Assembly: GCA_019802505.1 (NCBI GenBank)
Contig: JAFMOC010000002.1
Coordinates: 3,725,001-3,789,000 of the forward strand
Source of the DNA: Corydoras sp. C115
Taxonomy: Eukaryota > Chordata > Actinopteri > Siluriformes > Callichthyidae
Direction: 5' to 3'
DNA: 64,000 bases
In this document: in pieces, positions 33,981 to 46,757 of the stretch
Position numbering within the stretch: position 1 is the stretch's first letter
Layout of the letters: each line of letters begins with the position of its first letter
Made by a program: the position numbers and the translations under genes
The notes under the pieces: model-generated
The model's database searches: none
The model's input: the letters and a program-made list of their open reading frames with translations, nothing else
What the model was told of the DNA's origin: nothing

Positions 33981-35082
33981 CTACACAGAGCAAAGACAAG
34001 AAGCATTCAATATAAACACCTTTACAGATCTCTCAATATGAAGAAACAAGTGTGCAGTTAGATATGTATTGAGATATTCTGTATGTCTTTCTTTGGCATT
34101 TCATGTTTCCATTCTTGTGACCGCAAAAAACAGCACAGAGCCAATGATGGAGAAGGCCTGAGTGCAGCAGAATTCAGATGAGAACCTGGTGGGATAATCA
34201 ATTGCAGTCAAAGACTTGGCAGCTCTGGTTACAGTGTTGCTAGTGGATTTTGTATTCAAAATTAGAGCATAATTGATTTTTATCTCTATAATCTTTTCTC
34301 TTTGCTATTAAAGAATAACTCCGTGTGGCAGCTCTAAGTGGTTTGCTGTTTTCAGGTGGCCGCTGACAAACAGCACATGCATGCAGGCATAAGTAAATTA
34401 TTTCCCTCCAAGACATCTGTAAGTATCTTTGCATTTATTTGTAAATAGGATACGATTTTAGTTTGTTGTGTTTCTGACTAAAACATGTAAATTCACTGTT
34501 AGCAGCTTACTTCAGCCTATATAAAAAACTGACATGAAAACATAATATGGAAAATGATATTTGACATATAAATCACTGGATCCAAGTGTTCCATTTGTCA
34601 ATGGTGTATAAGAAAAAGCACCTTGCCTTAGGTTTTGGACAAATGTATGCTGCCAAATTTGTCTGAACTTGTTTCAGCATGACTGTGCCCCAGTGAATAA
34701 GGCAAGGCAAGACAAGGTCAGGTGAGATTGTTATAAAAGAACATACAGAGCTCTCTACACTTTTGGGCTTTTGGATAAATTAGCAAGAATCCTCATTTAA
34801 AACTTTCAATTTCTTCCTTAAAACCAACAAAACCAACTTCCAAGGTTCAGGCTCAGAACACATTAAAGCTGCTTTGAGACAATAAGCTAGCAATAAAAAG
34901 CAAGCAAGTGTTTATTTTCTAATAAACTTGAACTTTTGCAATGTTAAGGTAATAACATTCCAGGTTTGATTACTGGGCAGATACTTTTTAGTATCATAAA
35001 TAATGAAATATAAATAAATGAATAATAGTAGGCCAAATAGTGTCCACAATAGCAAATCCACTGGTGCTACAACTTTGGGGGC

Positions 35083-35088
<6 letters not shown>

Positions 35089-35158
<70 letters not shown>
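35089..35158. repeat. (TA)n microsatellite
   Basis: About 35 TA units. Confidence 0.97.
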
Positions 35159-35162
<4 letters not shown>

Positions 35163-35215
35163 ATATAGATTGCTATATTATATTTGATATAATTATAGTA
35201 CCTATATTAAAATCA

Positions 35216-35568
35216 GGGGCGGAACGATGGCTTATTGGTTAGCACGTTCGCCTCTCAGCACTAGGGATTCCCGGTTTGAATCCCAATCTGGGTGGAGTTT
35301 CCATGTTCTCGTGTTCTCACGCATGTCCGCGTGGGTTTCCTCCGGGTTCTCAGGTTTCCTCCCACAGTCCAAAAACATGGATCAAGTGAATTGAGTTTTT
35401 GAAAATTACCCCAAATAGAGTGTGTTTGTGTGACTGAGTGTGTGCCCAGCGATAGATTGGCGCCCTGTCCTGGGTGTATCTGCCCAGCGCCCGAAACATT
35501 CTCCCCTGGATGGGCATGGGGAACCCCCTACGAACCTAATAGAGGATAAAGCGGAAGATAATGGATGG
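35216..35568 (+). mobile_element. tRNA-derived SINE, family A
   Basis: Plus-oriented, full length, with a perfect 12-bp target duplication ATATTAAAATCA (35204-35215 and 35569-35580). The A-box differs from the other copies (GGCTTATTGG). Confidence 0.92.
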
Positions 35569-36173
35569 ATATTAAAATCATCATCATCCTCATCATCATC
35601 ATCATTTGCCTAAGAAGGTGAATTTATCCTAAGAAAGGCTCAATAAGATTTGATCTTTGGTCTTACCTGTGTTGTTCTCCTAGTTTGTGTTTAGAATGTT
35701 TCCAAAGAAAGGCATTAAGATGGTACAATAACTGGATTTTGGAACCACCACAGCTAATTACATTCAATGCAAAGCAGAATTGTCTCTATTGTGCACAGAC
35801 ACCCCATTGGGGAAACTCATTACTGCCGTTTTCATCTTTAATCTGTTTTTTCTGTTGCAGTTGAAAACTTGTAAGCATAGCTAAGTGCTGGAACAAAGAT
35901 CAGCTGATAATTTTCATTTTCAACCCATCATCACCACTATACCGAGGAGCTATAAGAAAATATATATAAATCTACAAATTAGTTTATTTTTGTAATAAAT
36001 AATTTAAATAGTTAAATGATTGTATTTTGTAATTAAGAGCTTTGCAGAATGAAATAATGCCTATAGATAAAGCAGTGTGTTTTTATTTGATAGTGAGTTG
36101 TTATTGATTTTTTCATAATAAGAGATACAGGTGATTTTGGAAAAGTGTAGAGTATTTTGAGAGGATTACTTAC

Positions 36174-36331
36174 AGGCAGTGGACCACAGTACGACCCTCA
36201 CCACACTCCGTTTGCCACTTCTGCACATGGTCTAGCAGGGTGAGAAATGCCTTCTTGGAGTCAGGCACATCACGATATGCTGACCAGCGTAGGAACTGGA
36301 ACTGGCACACCACCAGATGACCCTCCTGGAG
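36174..36331 (-). CDS. ptpru: ptpru exon: D2 WPD-equivalent loop
   Basis: 158 bases encoding LQEGHLVVCQFQFLRWSAYR, then DVPDSKKAFLTLLDHVQKWQ and GRTVVHC with a split Leu codon. Acceptor GGCTAG, donor GTAAGT. The position of the catalytic WPD loop reads W-S-A-Y-R-D, so the general acid arrangement is missing, which is usual for PTPRU D2 and related D2 domains. Phase 0 at its start, phase 2 at its end. Confidence 0.94.
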
Positions 36332-36964
36332 CTAGCCATAGACAAGAGAAATGGGCTGTAATCTATCATCCACTATCAATTTGTGAGTCTGTTTATGAGC
36401 ATGTACACAGCAGCATACAGCTTTTTGCCATGTTCAGCTCTCAGGAGTGCAGAGTCAGCGAGGCCTGTGTGATGAATGAGTATATAGGGAAGAGGAGTAT
36501 TAAAGAAAGACACACCATCACCTATGTTCTCACTTTTATTGTGCAAAATACAAGGGGTATTAGCACCTCAAGAGTGTATTCTTACTCACTTTATCCATTA
36601 ACCTGGGCATTGTGTCAAGTTAACAGCTATTGAACTGAAGAAAGCAAAGCTGCTTTCATTTTTTTTTTAAACAGAAAAAGACTACAACAACAATAAATGA
36701 AAAAAATCTATTGAAATCTGGAAATTGTTTAAATCATGACATATTTTATACAAAAGACTATTATATTGACATCAATTTAAAAGTCTGAAAATCTAATGAA
36801 AATTACACATTGTACTACAATTGTGGTTCAGCAGAATCAAAAATAGTGAAACTGACAATGGTACCCAAAGAAAATTGTAGAGACATGACTTAACAAGTTT
36901 TTCCCCTTTACCCAAAGAGAAATTTAAAATATATAATTATTTAAATTATAATAATTAATAATAG

Positions 36965-37090
36965 ATTATGCCCAGCAATAGATTGGCGCCCTGTCCTGGA
37001 TGGATCTGCCCATTGCCCAAAAATTTCTCCCCTGGATGTGCATGGGGAACAACGCTGTGACCCTAGTAGAGGATTTAGCGGAAATAATGA
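36965..37090 (+). mobile_element. SINE family A 3' fragment
   Basis: Plus-oriented 5'-truncated copy starting TGCCCAGCAATAGATTGGCG and ending at GATTTAGCGGAAATAATGAA. Several substitutions mark it as old. Confidence 0.8.
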
Positions 37091-37442
37091 ATGAACGAAG
37101 GACAATAATTAATAAAAAAAAAAACCTGACATATGTGTCAAACTGGCATTACACAAACAGATTAAAAAAAAAATCACATAGAAAAACACTTTCGATAAAC
37201 AGTGAAAGCAGAGCCACAGAAGGAGGTCAGTTAATGCCTGCAATGTGGCTATGTTAATTGTTTGTATATGGGAATAAAGGAGCAGGAGGCTTAAGAACGT
37301 AGAAGAGGATAGCACAAGAGACATGTCAGACTAAGAATGTCATTAGTTAATGTCTGGGTCTGAGGTTCCACATTCTAAACAATAATGACTTACTAAAATC
37401 ATTATTCGGGTCTGTTTTTAGTCTTCATTGTGTCTGGTGATG

Positions 37443-37443
<1 letters not shown>

Positions 37444-37474
<31 letters not shown>
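37444..37474. repeat. (CA)n microsatellite
   Basis: About 15 CA units. Confidence 0.95.
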
Positions 37475-37476
<2 letters not shown>

Positions 37477-38100
37477 ATGTATGGCTGTAGGACACCCCTG
37501 TGTCAATGTCATGTGATGAACTGACCAGGATGTCAGAGTCAGGATAACCTCCCGCTAAAACTGTGCTGAACTTACTGTTCTCAAAATACACAGAGAATGA
37601 AGGATGGACAAACCTCTTCAACAAAGACAGCTAATCATAGAAAGACCGCTACTGAGACAAGCAGGTGACTATGCACCGGGAAGTAAAGGAACCGAGCTTA
37701 TTGGCAGATGGCGCATGAGGGCACGAAGAAAGAGATGCTGTGGTCCCTCTCCCTCACTATCCTTTCCCTTCTCCTCTCTCTTGCCCCAGTATATTTTACC
37801 CACTCTAGTGTCATGTCTCCAGAGGCAGATTTCCCACAAAACCCAGGAATGGCCAGGATTTGTTAGAGAGAGAAATGTTTAACACTGAGTTGACAAAATT
37901 GTTCAAATCCTGAGTACAAGCCCCCCTGATTTTGCTCACCCTGGGAGCCACCAGCCTGCTTTTGACATCTCACATTTAGGAAGGAGCTGGTTCTCAAACC
38001 AGTTGTCTCACCTGCTTGTTTCAAACTGATTTAGCAATAGAACAGCTTGTAAGTTGTAATTACTTCACAATGTAACTTTACCTGTTTTGTTTATAAAAAG

Positions 38101-38452
38101 AGGCGGCACGGTGGCTTAGTGGTTAGCACGTTCGCCTCTCAGCGCTAGGGATTCCCGGTTCGAATCCCCATCTGGGTGGAGTTTCCATGTTCTCCCCGTG
38201 TCCGTGTGGGTTTTCTCCGGGTTCTCCGGTTTCCTCCCACAGTCCAAAAACATGGATCAAGTTAATTGAGTTCTCTAAATTGCCCCATATAGAGTGTGTT
38301 TGAGTGTGTGAGTGTGTACCCAGCGATGGATTGGCGCCCTGTCCTGGGTCTATCTGCCCAGCGCCCGAGACGTTCTCCCCTGGATGGGCATGGGGAACCC
38401 CACCGCGACCCTAATAGAGGATAAAGCGGGAGATAATGAATGAATGAATGAA
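38101..38452 (+). mobile_element. tRNA-derived SINE, family A, best-preserved copy
   Basis: Plus-oriented, 352 bp. A-box-like TGGCTTAGTGG at 38112-38122, B-box GGTTCGAATCC at 38157-38167, tail of four GAAT units. Perfect 13-bp target duplication TGTTTATAAAAAG (38088-38100 and 38453-38465). The tRNA-like head and intact boxes suggest a young, possibly source-type copy. Confidence 0.95.
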
Positions 38453-38521
38453 TGTTTATAAAAAGTGTCAGATACCGAATCACATTACTTATATGTATGT
38501 TTGTTGTGCCTATAATACGTT

Positions 38522-38537
38522 TATATATATATATATA

Positions 38538-38611
<74 letters not shown>
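38522..38611. repeat. (TA)n microsatellite, interrupted
   Basis: TA runs at 38522-38537 and 38542-38611. Confidence 0.95.
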
Positions 38612-38616
<5 letters not shown>

Positions 38617-38699
38617 GAATATATACATATACATATTCAAAGCAGAACTACAGACATCAGACATACCCAAGTGCATTTATATACAACACACAGCAGAAT

Positions 38700-39150
38700 T
38701 GTCACAGGTGCCTCGGGCACCTGTCCCTCGTTTGTGTTATTCATGGACTCCGTTGGGTGATTGGTTTATTTTGTGCATGTGACCTGGTGTTTTTCTTACT
38801 TAAGTTCTGTATTTCCACTTTCCCGTGCACGTCTTTGTTTGTGGTTATGTATACCCGGTGTTACTTTGTTTGTTTGTTCCCCCTTTTCGTTGGTGTCCCA
38901 CCAATTTTTATTAAATTCTCATTTTGGATTTTATCCCGGTGTCTCTCTCTCCTTCCGCGTGCAACCACGTTTGCGGCGCTGCGCATCTTCTCCGCGTGGG
39001 TCGTAATTCGTGGGAGTGTTTTCCTCGTACCCATGCACGCTTTATTCCCCGCGTGGTCGGTACCCGGGAGCGCTCACTAGGCGCGAGCGGCTGAACGCAA
39101 TACCTCCGCGTTAGCCGCCCTCTCCCGGGGAAAGACGGACAAAGCTAACA
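38700..39150 (+). repeat. Solo LTR of compact element, subfamily B
   Basis: 451 bp, plus orientation, starting TGTCACAGGTGCC with the inverted partner GGCACCTGTC. It aligns end to end with the LTRs at 246-698 and 58084-58540. Flanks are AGAAT (38695-38699) and ACAAT (39151-39155), a 5-bp duplication with one mismatch, so this looks like an LTR-LTR recombination product. It keeps GCACGTCTTT at 38827-38836, 127 bases from the start as in the other copies. Confidence 0.82.
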
Positions 39151-40567
39151 ACAATGGTGTTTGATTTGCAACAAGCAATAGTCTGTCTCCAAGCGGGTGT
39201 GACTGTAAAATGTGTGGAGATGTACAGAATGACATGTACCTAAATAAATGACAAGGTGTGTCACTGAACTGCTGTTCCTCATGTGGCAGTTTGACCCTGA
39301 CAGATGCTGACAGTCTATGATTGACCAACCCTTCATTCCCCAGCAACACAGAAATGTAATCAACTAATAAACAAAGCATTTTTCAATACAGATTAAGGAT
39401 GGCATACACCACATTACAGGGGCCTATATGACAGTGTCTTCATTTAGTCTGGAATTGGAGTCTGGCCTTTGTCTTTTATTTTTGTCTATACTGAATATTT
39501 TACCTGTGAGCAACGTCAAGCTAAATATTACAATGCACTCTTAGGAAAAAAAAATACAAATGATGTACTGGAACCATTTATCAGTCTTGGGTAAAGATCA
39601 TGTGACTTGCCTTTATAAAACCTTCAACCTCCATTCCTGTAATACTTTTAAATATTTGATGACCACTTATAAATAATCCCACTATAAATACACTATAAAT
39701 AATCCCAACTCACAATCCCACAACAATTACTGTAATTAAATAGCTTTATATATATTCTAAAACATAGCCTAAAATCAAAAAAATATACAGATCAATATTA
39801 GAGAACACTTTCAGATACCTTCATGTTATTGGTGTTAATCTGGTGCTAATTTTTTTAATTATCTGCCACACCCTATTTGACTGGCTAACATTCAGCACTG
39901 AACAGGGTAAGGATCTGTCTCATCATACAGTGTCTTGATGGTTCAACCTCATTAGCATTGTGGTCCATTGAGTTCATTTTAGTGATGAAAGTTGTAGTGA
40001 TGTCCTGTAACCGTAGATGTGCTAAAGTCATTCAAAGCAACGGCCTGTACAGTTCCCACTGATTGCCAAACTTTGTGGATCAGTAGCTTATCTGTTGCAC
40101 TATTTGTTAGTCAACCTTTATTACTTCATCAGGACACTGCAGAAAAAATGCTGGTGGCTACACATTTTTAGTTGGTGGACTATTCTCATTCAAGGCATCA
40201 CTAAGGTGTTCAAAATCCCTAGCAACACTGCTCCAGTTTATCATACCAACACGCCACCCCCTCAATGCAGTGCTGAGAATTATCCAACAAAATAATACCT
40301 GATCTCCCGTTTATTGAGGAGCGTAAATATTACTAATAAGGTATGTAAAGAAACAATACGATTATGTAATTATAGCACTACATTATGCCCCAATAAGGTA
40401 AAGGGAACTGATAAAAATGGAAAGTAATGTAGAAAAAAGGTGTACCTGTTAAGGTTGTTGGTTAATGTATATAGTTATATTTATTTAATTTAAAAAACAG
40501 ATTATTAAAGCACACTGTATTTGTTTACTAGTTATGTTCCAACATCCTAATTATTTTACTTACTTGT

Positions 40568-40884
40568 TCATTCATTCGTTATCTTCTACTTAATCCTCTA
40601 CTCATGGAGGGGTTCCCCATGCCCATCCAGTGGATACATCCAGGGGATGTTTCAGGCGCTGGGCAGATACACCCAGGACAAAGCGCCAATCTATCGCTTG
40701 GCACACTCACTTATACAGACACACTATGTGGGGCAATTTAGGAAATTCAATTTACCTTGAATTCATATTTTTGGACTGTGGGAACAAACCGGAGGACCTG
40801 GAGGAAACCCACGTGGACACGGGGAGAACATGGAAACTCCAGACTGAGAGGCAAACGTGTTAACCACTAAGCCACCGTGCCGCC
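40568..40884 (-). mobile_element. tRNA-derived SINE, family A, diverged
   Basis: Minus-oriented, with a local duplication of the CCATCCAGTGGATACATCCA region and a shortened head. No exact target duplication is visible. Confidence 0.8.
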
Positions 40885-42440
40885 ATATATTATTTTCTGG
40901 CCATCTGAATTTGATAATTCAGAGTGTCATGTCTTGACACCATCAATGCCTATTTCCCAACAGCAACAATTACAATAAATGTAATCATAGGGGCCAAGCA
41001 ACTTAATATTGCCAGTTTATCTATAAGCATGTCTATGGAATGTAGAAGAAAACATGAGTCCCTCTTGTTCTTTTCTGTGGTATATAAATCTTGATCTTTT
41101 TATTGCGTATTTCTACTTTTTCTTAATATTTTAATGTGTTCTTAAAGTCTGCTGATTATAATTATATGTATAATCAATGCTTTGTTTGGTTTCTTATTTG
41201 TTAACGCTTTGTATGATGGTGGACTCACAATCAAATAGAGGCGGAGCCAGAAAATTTATATAAATTGCCCAATCATGACTTCATTAACACTGCTATTATT
41301 TTAATTGTTACAATTTAAAAAAAAAAAAAAAAAAAGTAAATTCAACATTTATAGTAAGATTTAAAACATTAACATAACAGCCAGACTTGTCAACGATCAT
41401 ATTTTTAGCAGCAAAATCTCTAGATCTATGTTGGAGTTTCACATCACTTAAATATTAAACCTTTCTGTTGTCAAACTTTATTTTATTTATTTATAAAAAA
41501 AAAAAAAAAAAAAAAGAAAGAAAGAAACTCAACTTTTATATCAAATATGAAGGCGCTCCAGTGTACCAGGCACCAAAAGCTTAGTATGGACTTTTATGTA
41601 ATATCAAAACTTGGAACATGATTTTTAAGAGTGCTTAGAATGCAGTGGGGATCTGGGATTCTTGCATGTTTGATCTTCTGTCTTTTTGTATAAAGAAGAG
41701 GAAGGAAACTGAATCCACAACCCACAACATGAACTCCAAAGCTAATCTCTGTACTACCTTGACAGGGCAACAAATTTTATTAAATGCTTTAGAAGTATTT
41801 GCCTTTTATAGCCTTGGTTCCCTAAAGTTGTGATGTTACATATATACTAAATATCAATGTGATGCAGCAAAAAGCCACAAGAGCAACAAAACAAAATTCT
41901 ACATTAATTAATACAATGCTTGGGAAACATTCAATAAGGGATCTAATGTTGACCTACATTAAATTGTTGCTCCATCATGCATTTGTTATTAACAATGTGT
42001 TAACATTGTGCAATTAAATTTCAGTGCAATCTAAAGACCACTTAGTACTGGGTTGTTTATGTGTAGTCCTCATCCTCACATGTGGGATGATAATTTGTGT
42101 TTCGTTGTAGGAGCCAGTGCTGCACTAGGTCCAGAAGACCATGGCAGGGAATCTTGGCCTACAGCAGTATACAAAGAGGACTGAGGAAAGAGAGGGAAAG
42201 CTGCTAGATTCAAAGCTCAAGTGATATAGGTCACAGATCATCACATTGCAGGGGACAGCTAATGGTTTGTTATCACATGTGGGAAATATAATGGGATTTG
42301 GAAATATAATTGCATAAGAATGAGGCTAAATAGCTTGCAGGTTGCTACTGGTTAAATTCCAACATCAGTTAGTTTGAAGTAGAGCATTTAGTAGAGTAAT
42401 GTTGTGTTTGATTTGTTTTGCAGAGGTGTAAAATTATTCA

Positions 42441-42786
42441 TTTCATTCATTATCTCCCGCTTTTATCCTCTACTAGGGTCACGGTGGGGTTCCCCATGCC
42501 CATCCAGGGGAGAACGTCTCGGGCGCTGGGCGGATAGACCCAGGACAGGGCGCCAATCCATCGCTGGGCACACACTCAGTCACACAGACACACTCTATTT
42601 GGGGTAATTTTCAAAAACTCAATTGACTTGATCCATGTTTTTGGACTGTGGGAGGAAACCGGAGAACCTGGAGGAAACCCACACAGACACGGGAAGAACA
42701 TGGAAACTCCACCCAGATGGGGATTCGAACTGGGAATCCCTAGCGCTGAGTGGCGAACATGCTAACCACTAAGCCTCCGTGCCGCC
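42441..42786 (-). mobile_element. tRNA-derived SINE, family A (first of two at one target)
   Basis: Minus-oriented full copy flanked by AGGTGTAAAATTATTCA (42424-42440) and AGGTGCAAAATTATTCA (42787-42803), a 17-bp duplication with one mismatch. Confidence 0.9.
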
Positions 42787-42803
42787 AGGTGCAAAATTAT
42801 TCA

Positions 42804-42934
42804 TTCATTCATTCATTATCTCCCGCTTTATCCTCTATTAGGGTCGCGGTGGGGTTCCCCATACCCATCCAGGGGAAAACGTCTCGGGCGCTGGGCAGAT
42901 AGACCCAGGACAGGACGCCAATCCATCGCTGGGC
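42804..42934 (-). mobile_element. 5'-truncated SINE family A (second at the same target)
   Basis: Only the 3' portion (minus strand CAGCGATGGATTGGCG to tail) is present. It is followed at 42935-42946 by GGTGCAAAATTA, a third copy of the target, so it inserted into the duplicated site of the neighbouring SINE. 5' truncation is typical of LINE-driven insertion. Confidence 0.88.
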
Positions 42935-43947
42935 GGTGCAAAATTAGTTTAACAAAATTTAACCATGCATTTTTACATTTTTTTTTTTTTGGAATTTGAT
43001 ACATTTTTATTGTTTGTTTTTATTTTATATTGTTTATACATTTGGCAATATCTGTTCTTCTTTTCCAGTTCACACAATGTGGATGTCAGTCAAAATGTCA
43101 ATTACTCACAGGTATATACACAAAATTGGTTGGTTGGATGGTTTTTATCCACTTCAGTATTCAGTGATATGGTTCCATTTTAGTTATGTGGTTTATTCTG
43201 GATTAAATTTAGACTTTTGTCTCATTGGTAATTTGATAATAGACTATAACGCCTGAAATTATTTTGGGTTCCTCACCAAGAATAATTTTTATATTCAACA
43301 ATTATTATTTTTTTAAATTGTAAAAGTTCAAAATGTACAAATTATAATTTAGCTTTTTAGCTTACTTAATATGCTAACTAAATCCATATGAACTTTCTGC
43401 GATAAAAGGATTACAAAACATACTTATATTATAAAAATGTACTTAAATTATAAAAAGGTGATAATTTTTATTTAATTGGGGACTTTAAGTTTACAAAAGA
43501 TTTGTAACAATATTATTGTTGAGTATTGGGTCATACTTACAATCACAAAAGCTTTTATGACATCCTATTCTTTTGTAACTGTTGTAACTGTTATAGATTT
43601 AACCATTTTGTAAAATTTTTCTTTGAAAATGTAAAAATTATTTGAAGTGTGTCTGACTTTTTCTGATTTATCCATAAAGGTCAGATATTAATGATGCCTA
43701 AAAGGACGGAAAGGTGGATAGACTGAAACAATCAACATGGTTGATTGTAATACGGTAATACATAAATTGTTCATATACATTGATACTGCAGTAAAGTATA
43801 TAAAATTCAAATTGTTGCAACAATTCATATAACTCCTACAGCATAGTACTCCACAATGAAATGGGACAATTTAAACAGAGTTTAAAATCTGCATCTATAT
43901 TGTGTTTATCTTGTTAATCATACACATTACACAAATTAACAACTTAC

Positions 43948-44073
43948 CCTTGTGACATTTTGCACACGAAACAGACGTGTGATAATATCTTCATCAGCAG
44001 ACATCGACAGAAATTCCACCTGCATGGGACCATACTGCTGAAGACCAGGCTCAGGCCAATACTGCACACAAGG
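43948..44073 (-). CDS. ptpru: ptpru exon: D2 central part
   Basis: 126 bases, 42 codons, phase 0 at both ends, with donor GTAAGT. It encodes PCVQYWPEPGLQQYGPMQVE, then SMSADEDIITRLFRVQNVTR. The YWPEPG block and LFRVQN before LQEGH are hallmarks of the second phosphatase domain of PTPRU. Confidence 0.95.
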
Positions 44074-45356
44074 CTGAAGAAAAAAATGGGATTAGAAAGG
44101 TAAAATGCCTTTGAGCTGCTGAACTGTTTATTACCTCAAAATTTACCACAGCATAAAAACAGCACTGAGCACTAAGTCTGGTGTCAGTGACAAAGTGTTG
44201 AATGTAACATTGTTCAGAGTTGCCCCAGTGCATACTAACTGTACAGAATAAATTACAAAAGCACAAGTAGCAAACAGTTTGTAAGTAAATTATTACAGCT
44301 GTAGTGTTAAACCATTTACACACTGGGGAGCTGAGCCAAATAAACAAGATGATAATTTAAAAAGCCTGTAACTAACTGTATTTTATGATAATTATTGTAC
44401 AATTATTTATTTAATTAAGGTCCAACATGTTTAAGCCATATTTTTAGGAAAAAAATATTTCACATCATTCAGCAGACCTCCTCATTATCCATTATTCAAG
44501 TGCCATGCTACCTATTTGTCAAAAAAAGTCTAAAATCTTTTTCCAATACAAAAGAAGTAAAAGGACATTCCAGTGCCTTGTACAGAAACTGAAACAGCTA
44601 TTCTGGAGATACACAATGTAGAAGAAGTACTGAGACTACTACATATACGGCCTACATCACATTCTGTGTTGGTCCTTATTTGCAAATGTAAAATTTCCAA
44701 CCTTTAAGGGAAGTCATTTGCATGATTTTGCAAATGAAAAAGCAGAAACTGATGTTGGATTGAAGGTCCTGGCTTAGAATCTAGATTTTAGTTAATTTCA
44801 AATGTGTAAAATGTGTTGTATTCAAAGCTCTGTGCAGGCCACTCATGTTCATTGACACCAAACTCACTCATCCACACTTTAATGAAATGACAAAGATGAC
44901 AAACCATGACAATCATGTTATTGAATGAAACATACTGTATGATTGAGAGGTGTGTCCTTATACCTCCTGTAAAATGAACAGGACAATATGTTCTTCAATT
45001 ATACATAAGTGCCAAGTGTATTTTTGCTATAATTCTGATTTATAATATTAAAACAGAAACATATGTCAATATTATTTAAACTATCACAAAATGCAGAACA
45101 TTTATTTTTTATCAGCTAATAGCTTATTAAGTTGGCATTGCACTTTAATGTGATGGGGTTTGGTCCTGATCATTAATAAATAAAGAAAGAAGAAGTCTAA
45201 TGTAGTGAAACATAAAGACTACTAAACTGGTAAAAAAGAAAAACTGATAAAATGGACACCGAGGGTAGAAACAAAACATCTAATAAATGTATCTAATGAA
45301 GTGGCTGGAAAGTGTATATTACTCCACTACCAAATTGGTAGTTTAGATTATAGTCA

Positions 45357-45696
45357 TTCATTCATTCATTCATTCATTCATTCATTCATTATCTCCCGCT
45401 TTATCCTCTATTAGGGTCGCGGTTGGGTTCCCCATGCCCATCCAGGGGAGAACGTTTCGGGCGCTGGGCAGATAGACCCAGGACAGGGCGCCAATCCATC
45501 GCTGGGCACATACTCACTCACACAAACACACTCTATATATATACATGTTTTTGGACTGTGGGAGGAAACTGGAGAACCCGGAGGAAACCCACATGGACAC
45601 AGGGAGAACATGGAAACTCCACCCAGATGGGGATTTGAACCGGGAATCCCTAGCGCTGACAGGCGAACGTGCTAACCACTAAGACACCGTGCCGTC
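45357..45696 (-). mobile_element. tRNA-derived SINE, family A
   Basis: Minus-oriented with a long tail of eight CATT units (plus strand). Perfect 13-bp target duplication TAGATTATAGTCA at 45344-45356 and 45697-45709. Confidence 0.93.
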
Positions 45697-46618
45697 TAGA
45701 TTATAGTCAAAAGGCTAAAAAAAAAAAAATTACAGTAATAAAAAAAAAAAAAGTACTATTTTATTGTTAATGCTAATTCCTTACTATTGCTGTATCAAGA
45801 CACAAGCACCCGATTCTGCGTAAAATTCTAGCATAATTGTCTAGGATCATAAGTTGGAATTCTCCCTGTCTATGTTTGTTTCCACTGAGAACTCCAGTTT
45901 CCTTCAACTGCAAGTGATTCACCTGGTAGCAAATATGTGAGAATATATACTGATTGAGCCCTTATTGAGCTGACCTCATTTTTATGCATGTAAAATGCTG
46001 GGACCTGACCAACTGCAGTAACTACAGATCATAACTTAATCTATGTGGTGACCTTTTTTGCCACGCAGTGTATATGTCTGTGTGTCTGACCTTTGAGGGA
46101 CTGGTAATATCTACAATTGGTGATGGGAATAGGATATCAGCTAAGGTACCACTGCTATTAACCTTACTACATAAAATAAAGCTATTATATTTTAGACAGT
46201 TGAGATTTGTAATGAATTATCTTAACACTGCTAAGCATTATAAGGGAAAAAAGACACCACGCTAATGATTCAAGGTAAGAATAATGAGATCTACAGTGAA
46301 TTAGGTATGGTAAGAATAAGAGGAAAAAGAGAGGAAGACAGGACTTAATGAGATACTTGGAAAGAAAGAACAATGATGCCTTGACTATAATCCACAGAGA
46401 CTTAGCAATGGCATTAATGTTGTCACACAGAAAATAGGAAGAAAGAATCATCAGTAATAAGGTATTGTTTCCTGTGGAAAAAAATATAAAAAACATAAAT
46501 ACTCAGTAAAGCATACGGCTAAAACTAAAACTACAAAATGTTACAATTCAGAAAAAGATGGGACAGTATGAAAATTGCACTTCAAAAAGACACAGTGACG
46601 GTAAGAACATATATTTTC

Positions 46619-46624
<6 letters not shown>

Positions 46625-46693
<69 letters not shown>

Positions 46694-46757
46694 TTTTTTT
46701 TTTTTTATTTTTTTTTTTTTTTATTTTTTATTTTTTATTTTATTTTTTTTTTTTTTC
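46625..46757. repeat. (TA)n followed by interrupted poly(T)
   Basis: About 32 TA units (46625-46689) and then nearly 70 bases of T with a few A. Confidence 0.95.

Larger units (their letters stand above)
33981..36173 (-). other. ptpru intron
   Basis: Donor GTAAGT, acceptor GTAG. Contains (TA)n at 35089-35158 and a full SINE family A copy (35216-35568). The rest shows nothing recognisable. Confidence 0.85.
36332..43947 (-). other. ptpru intron (7.6 kb), rich in insertions
   Basis: Holds a SINE fragment (36965-37090), (CA)n at 37444-37474, a SINE (38101-38452), (TA)n, a solo LTR (38700-39150), a SINE (40568-40884), poly(A) runs near 41319 and 41498, and the double SINE insertion at 42424-42946. 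No additional exon is evident. Confidence 0.8.

Noticed and set aside
36247..36633. 128-codon plus-strand ORF
   Set aside because: It is the antisense shadow of the ptpru D2 exon at 36174-36331 extended into intron sequence.
37444..37474. CRISPR-like direct repeats
   Set aside because: All short direct repeats seen are microsatellites or tandem arrays without spacers, and the DNA is vertebrate.
38262..38483. Recurrent ORFs with GSRWGSPCPSRGERLGRWADRP, also at 4343, 42404, 45423 and 61056
   Set aside because: They are translations of SINE family A in either orientation. The recurrence reflects repeat copies, not a protein family.
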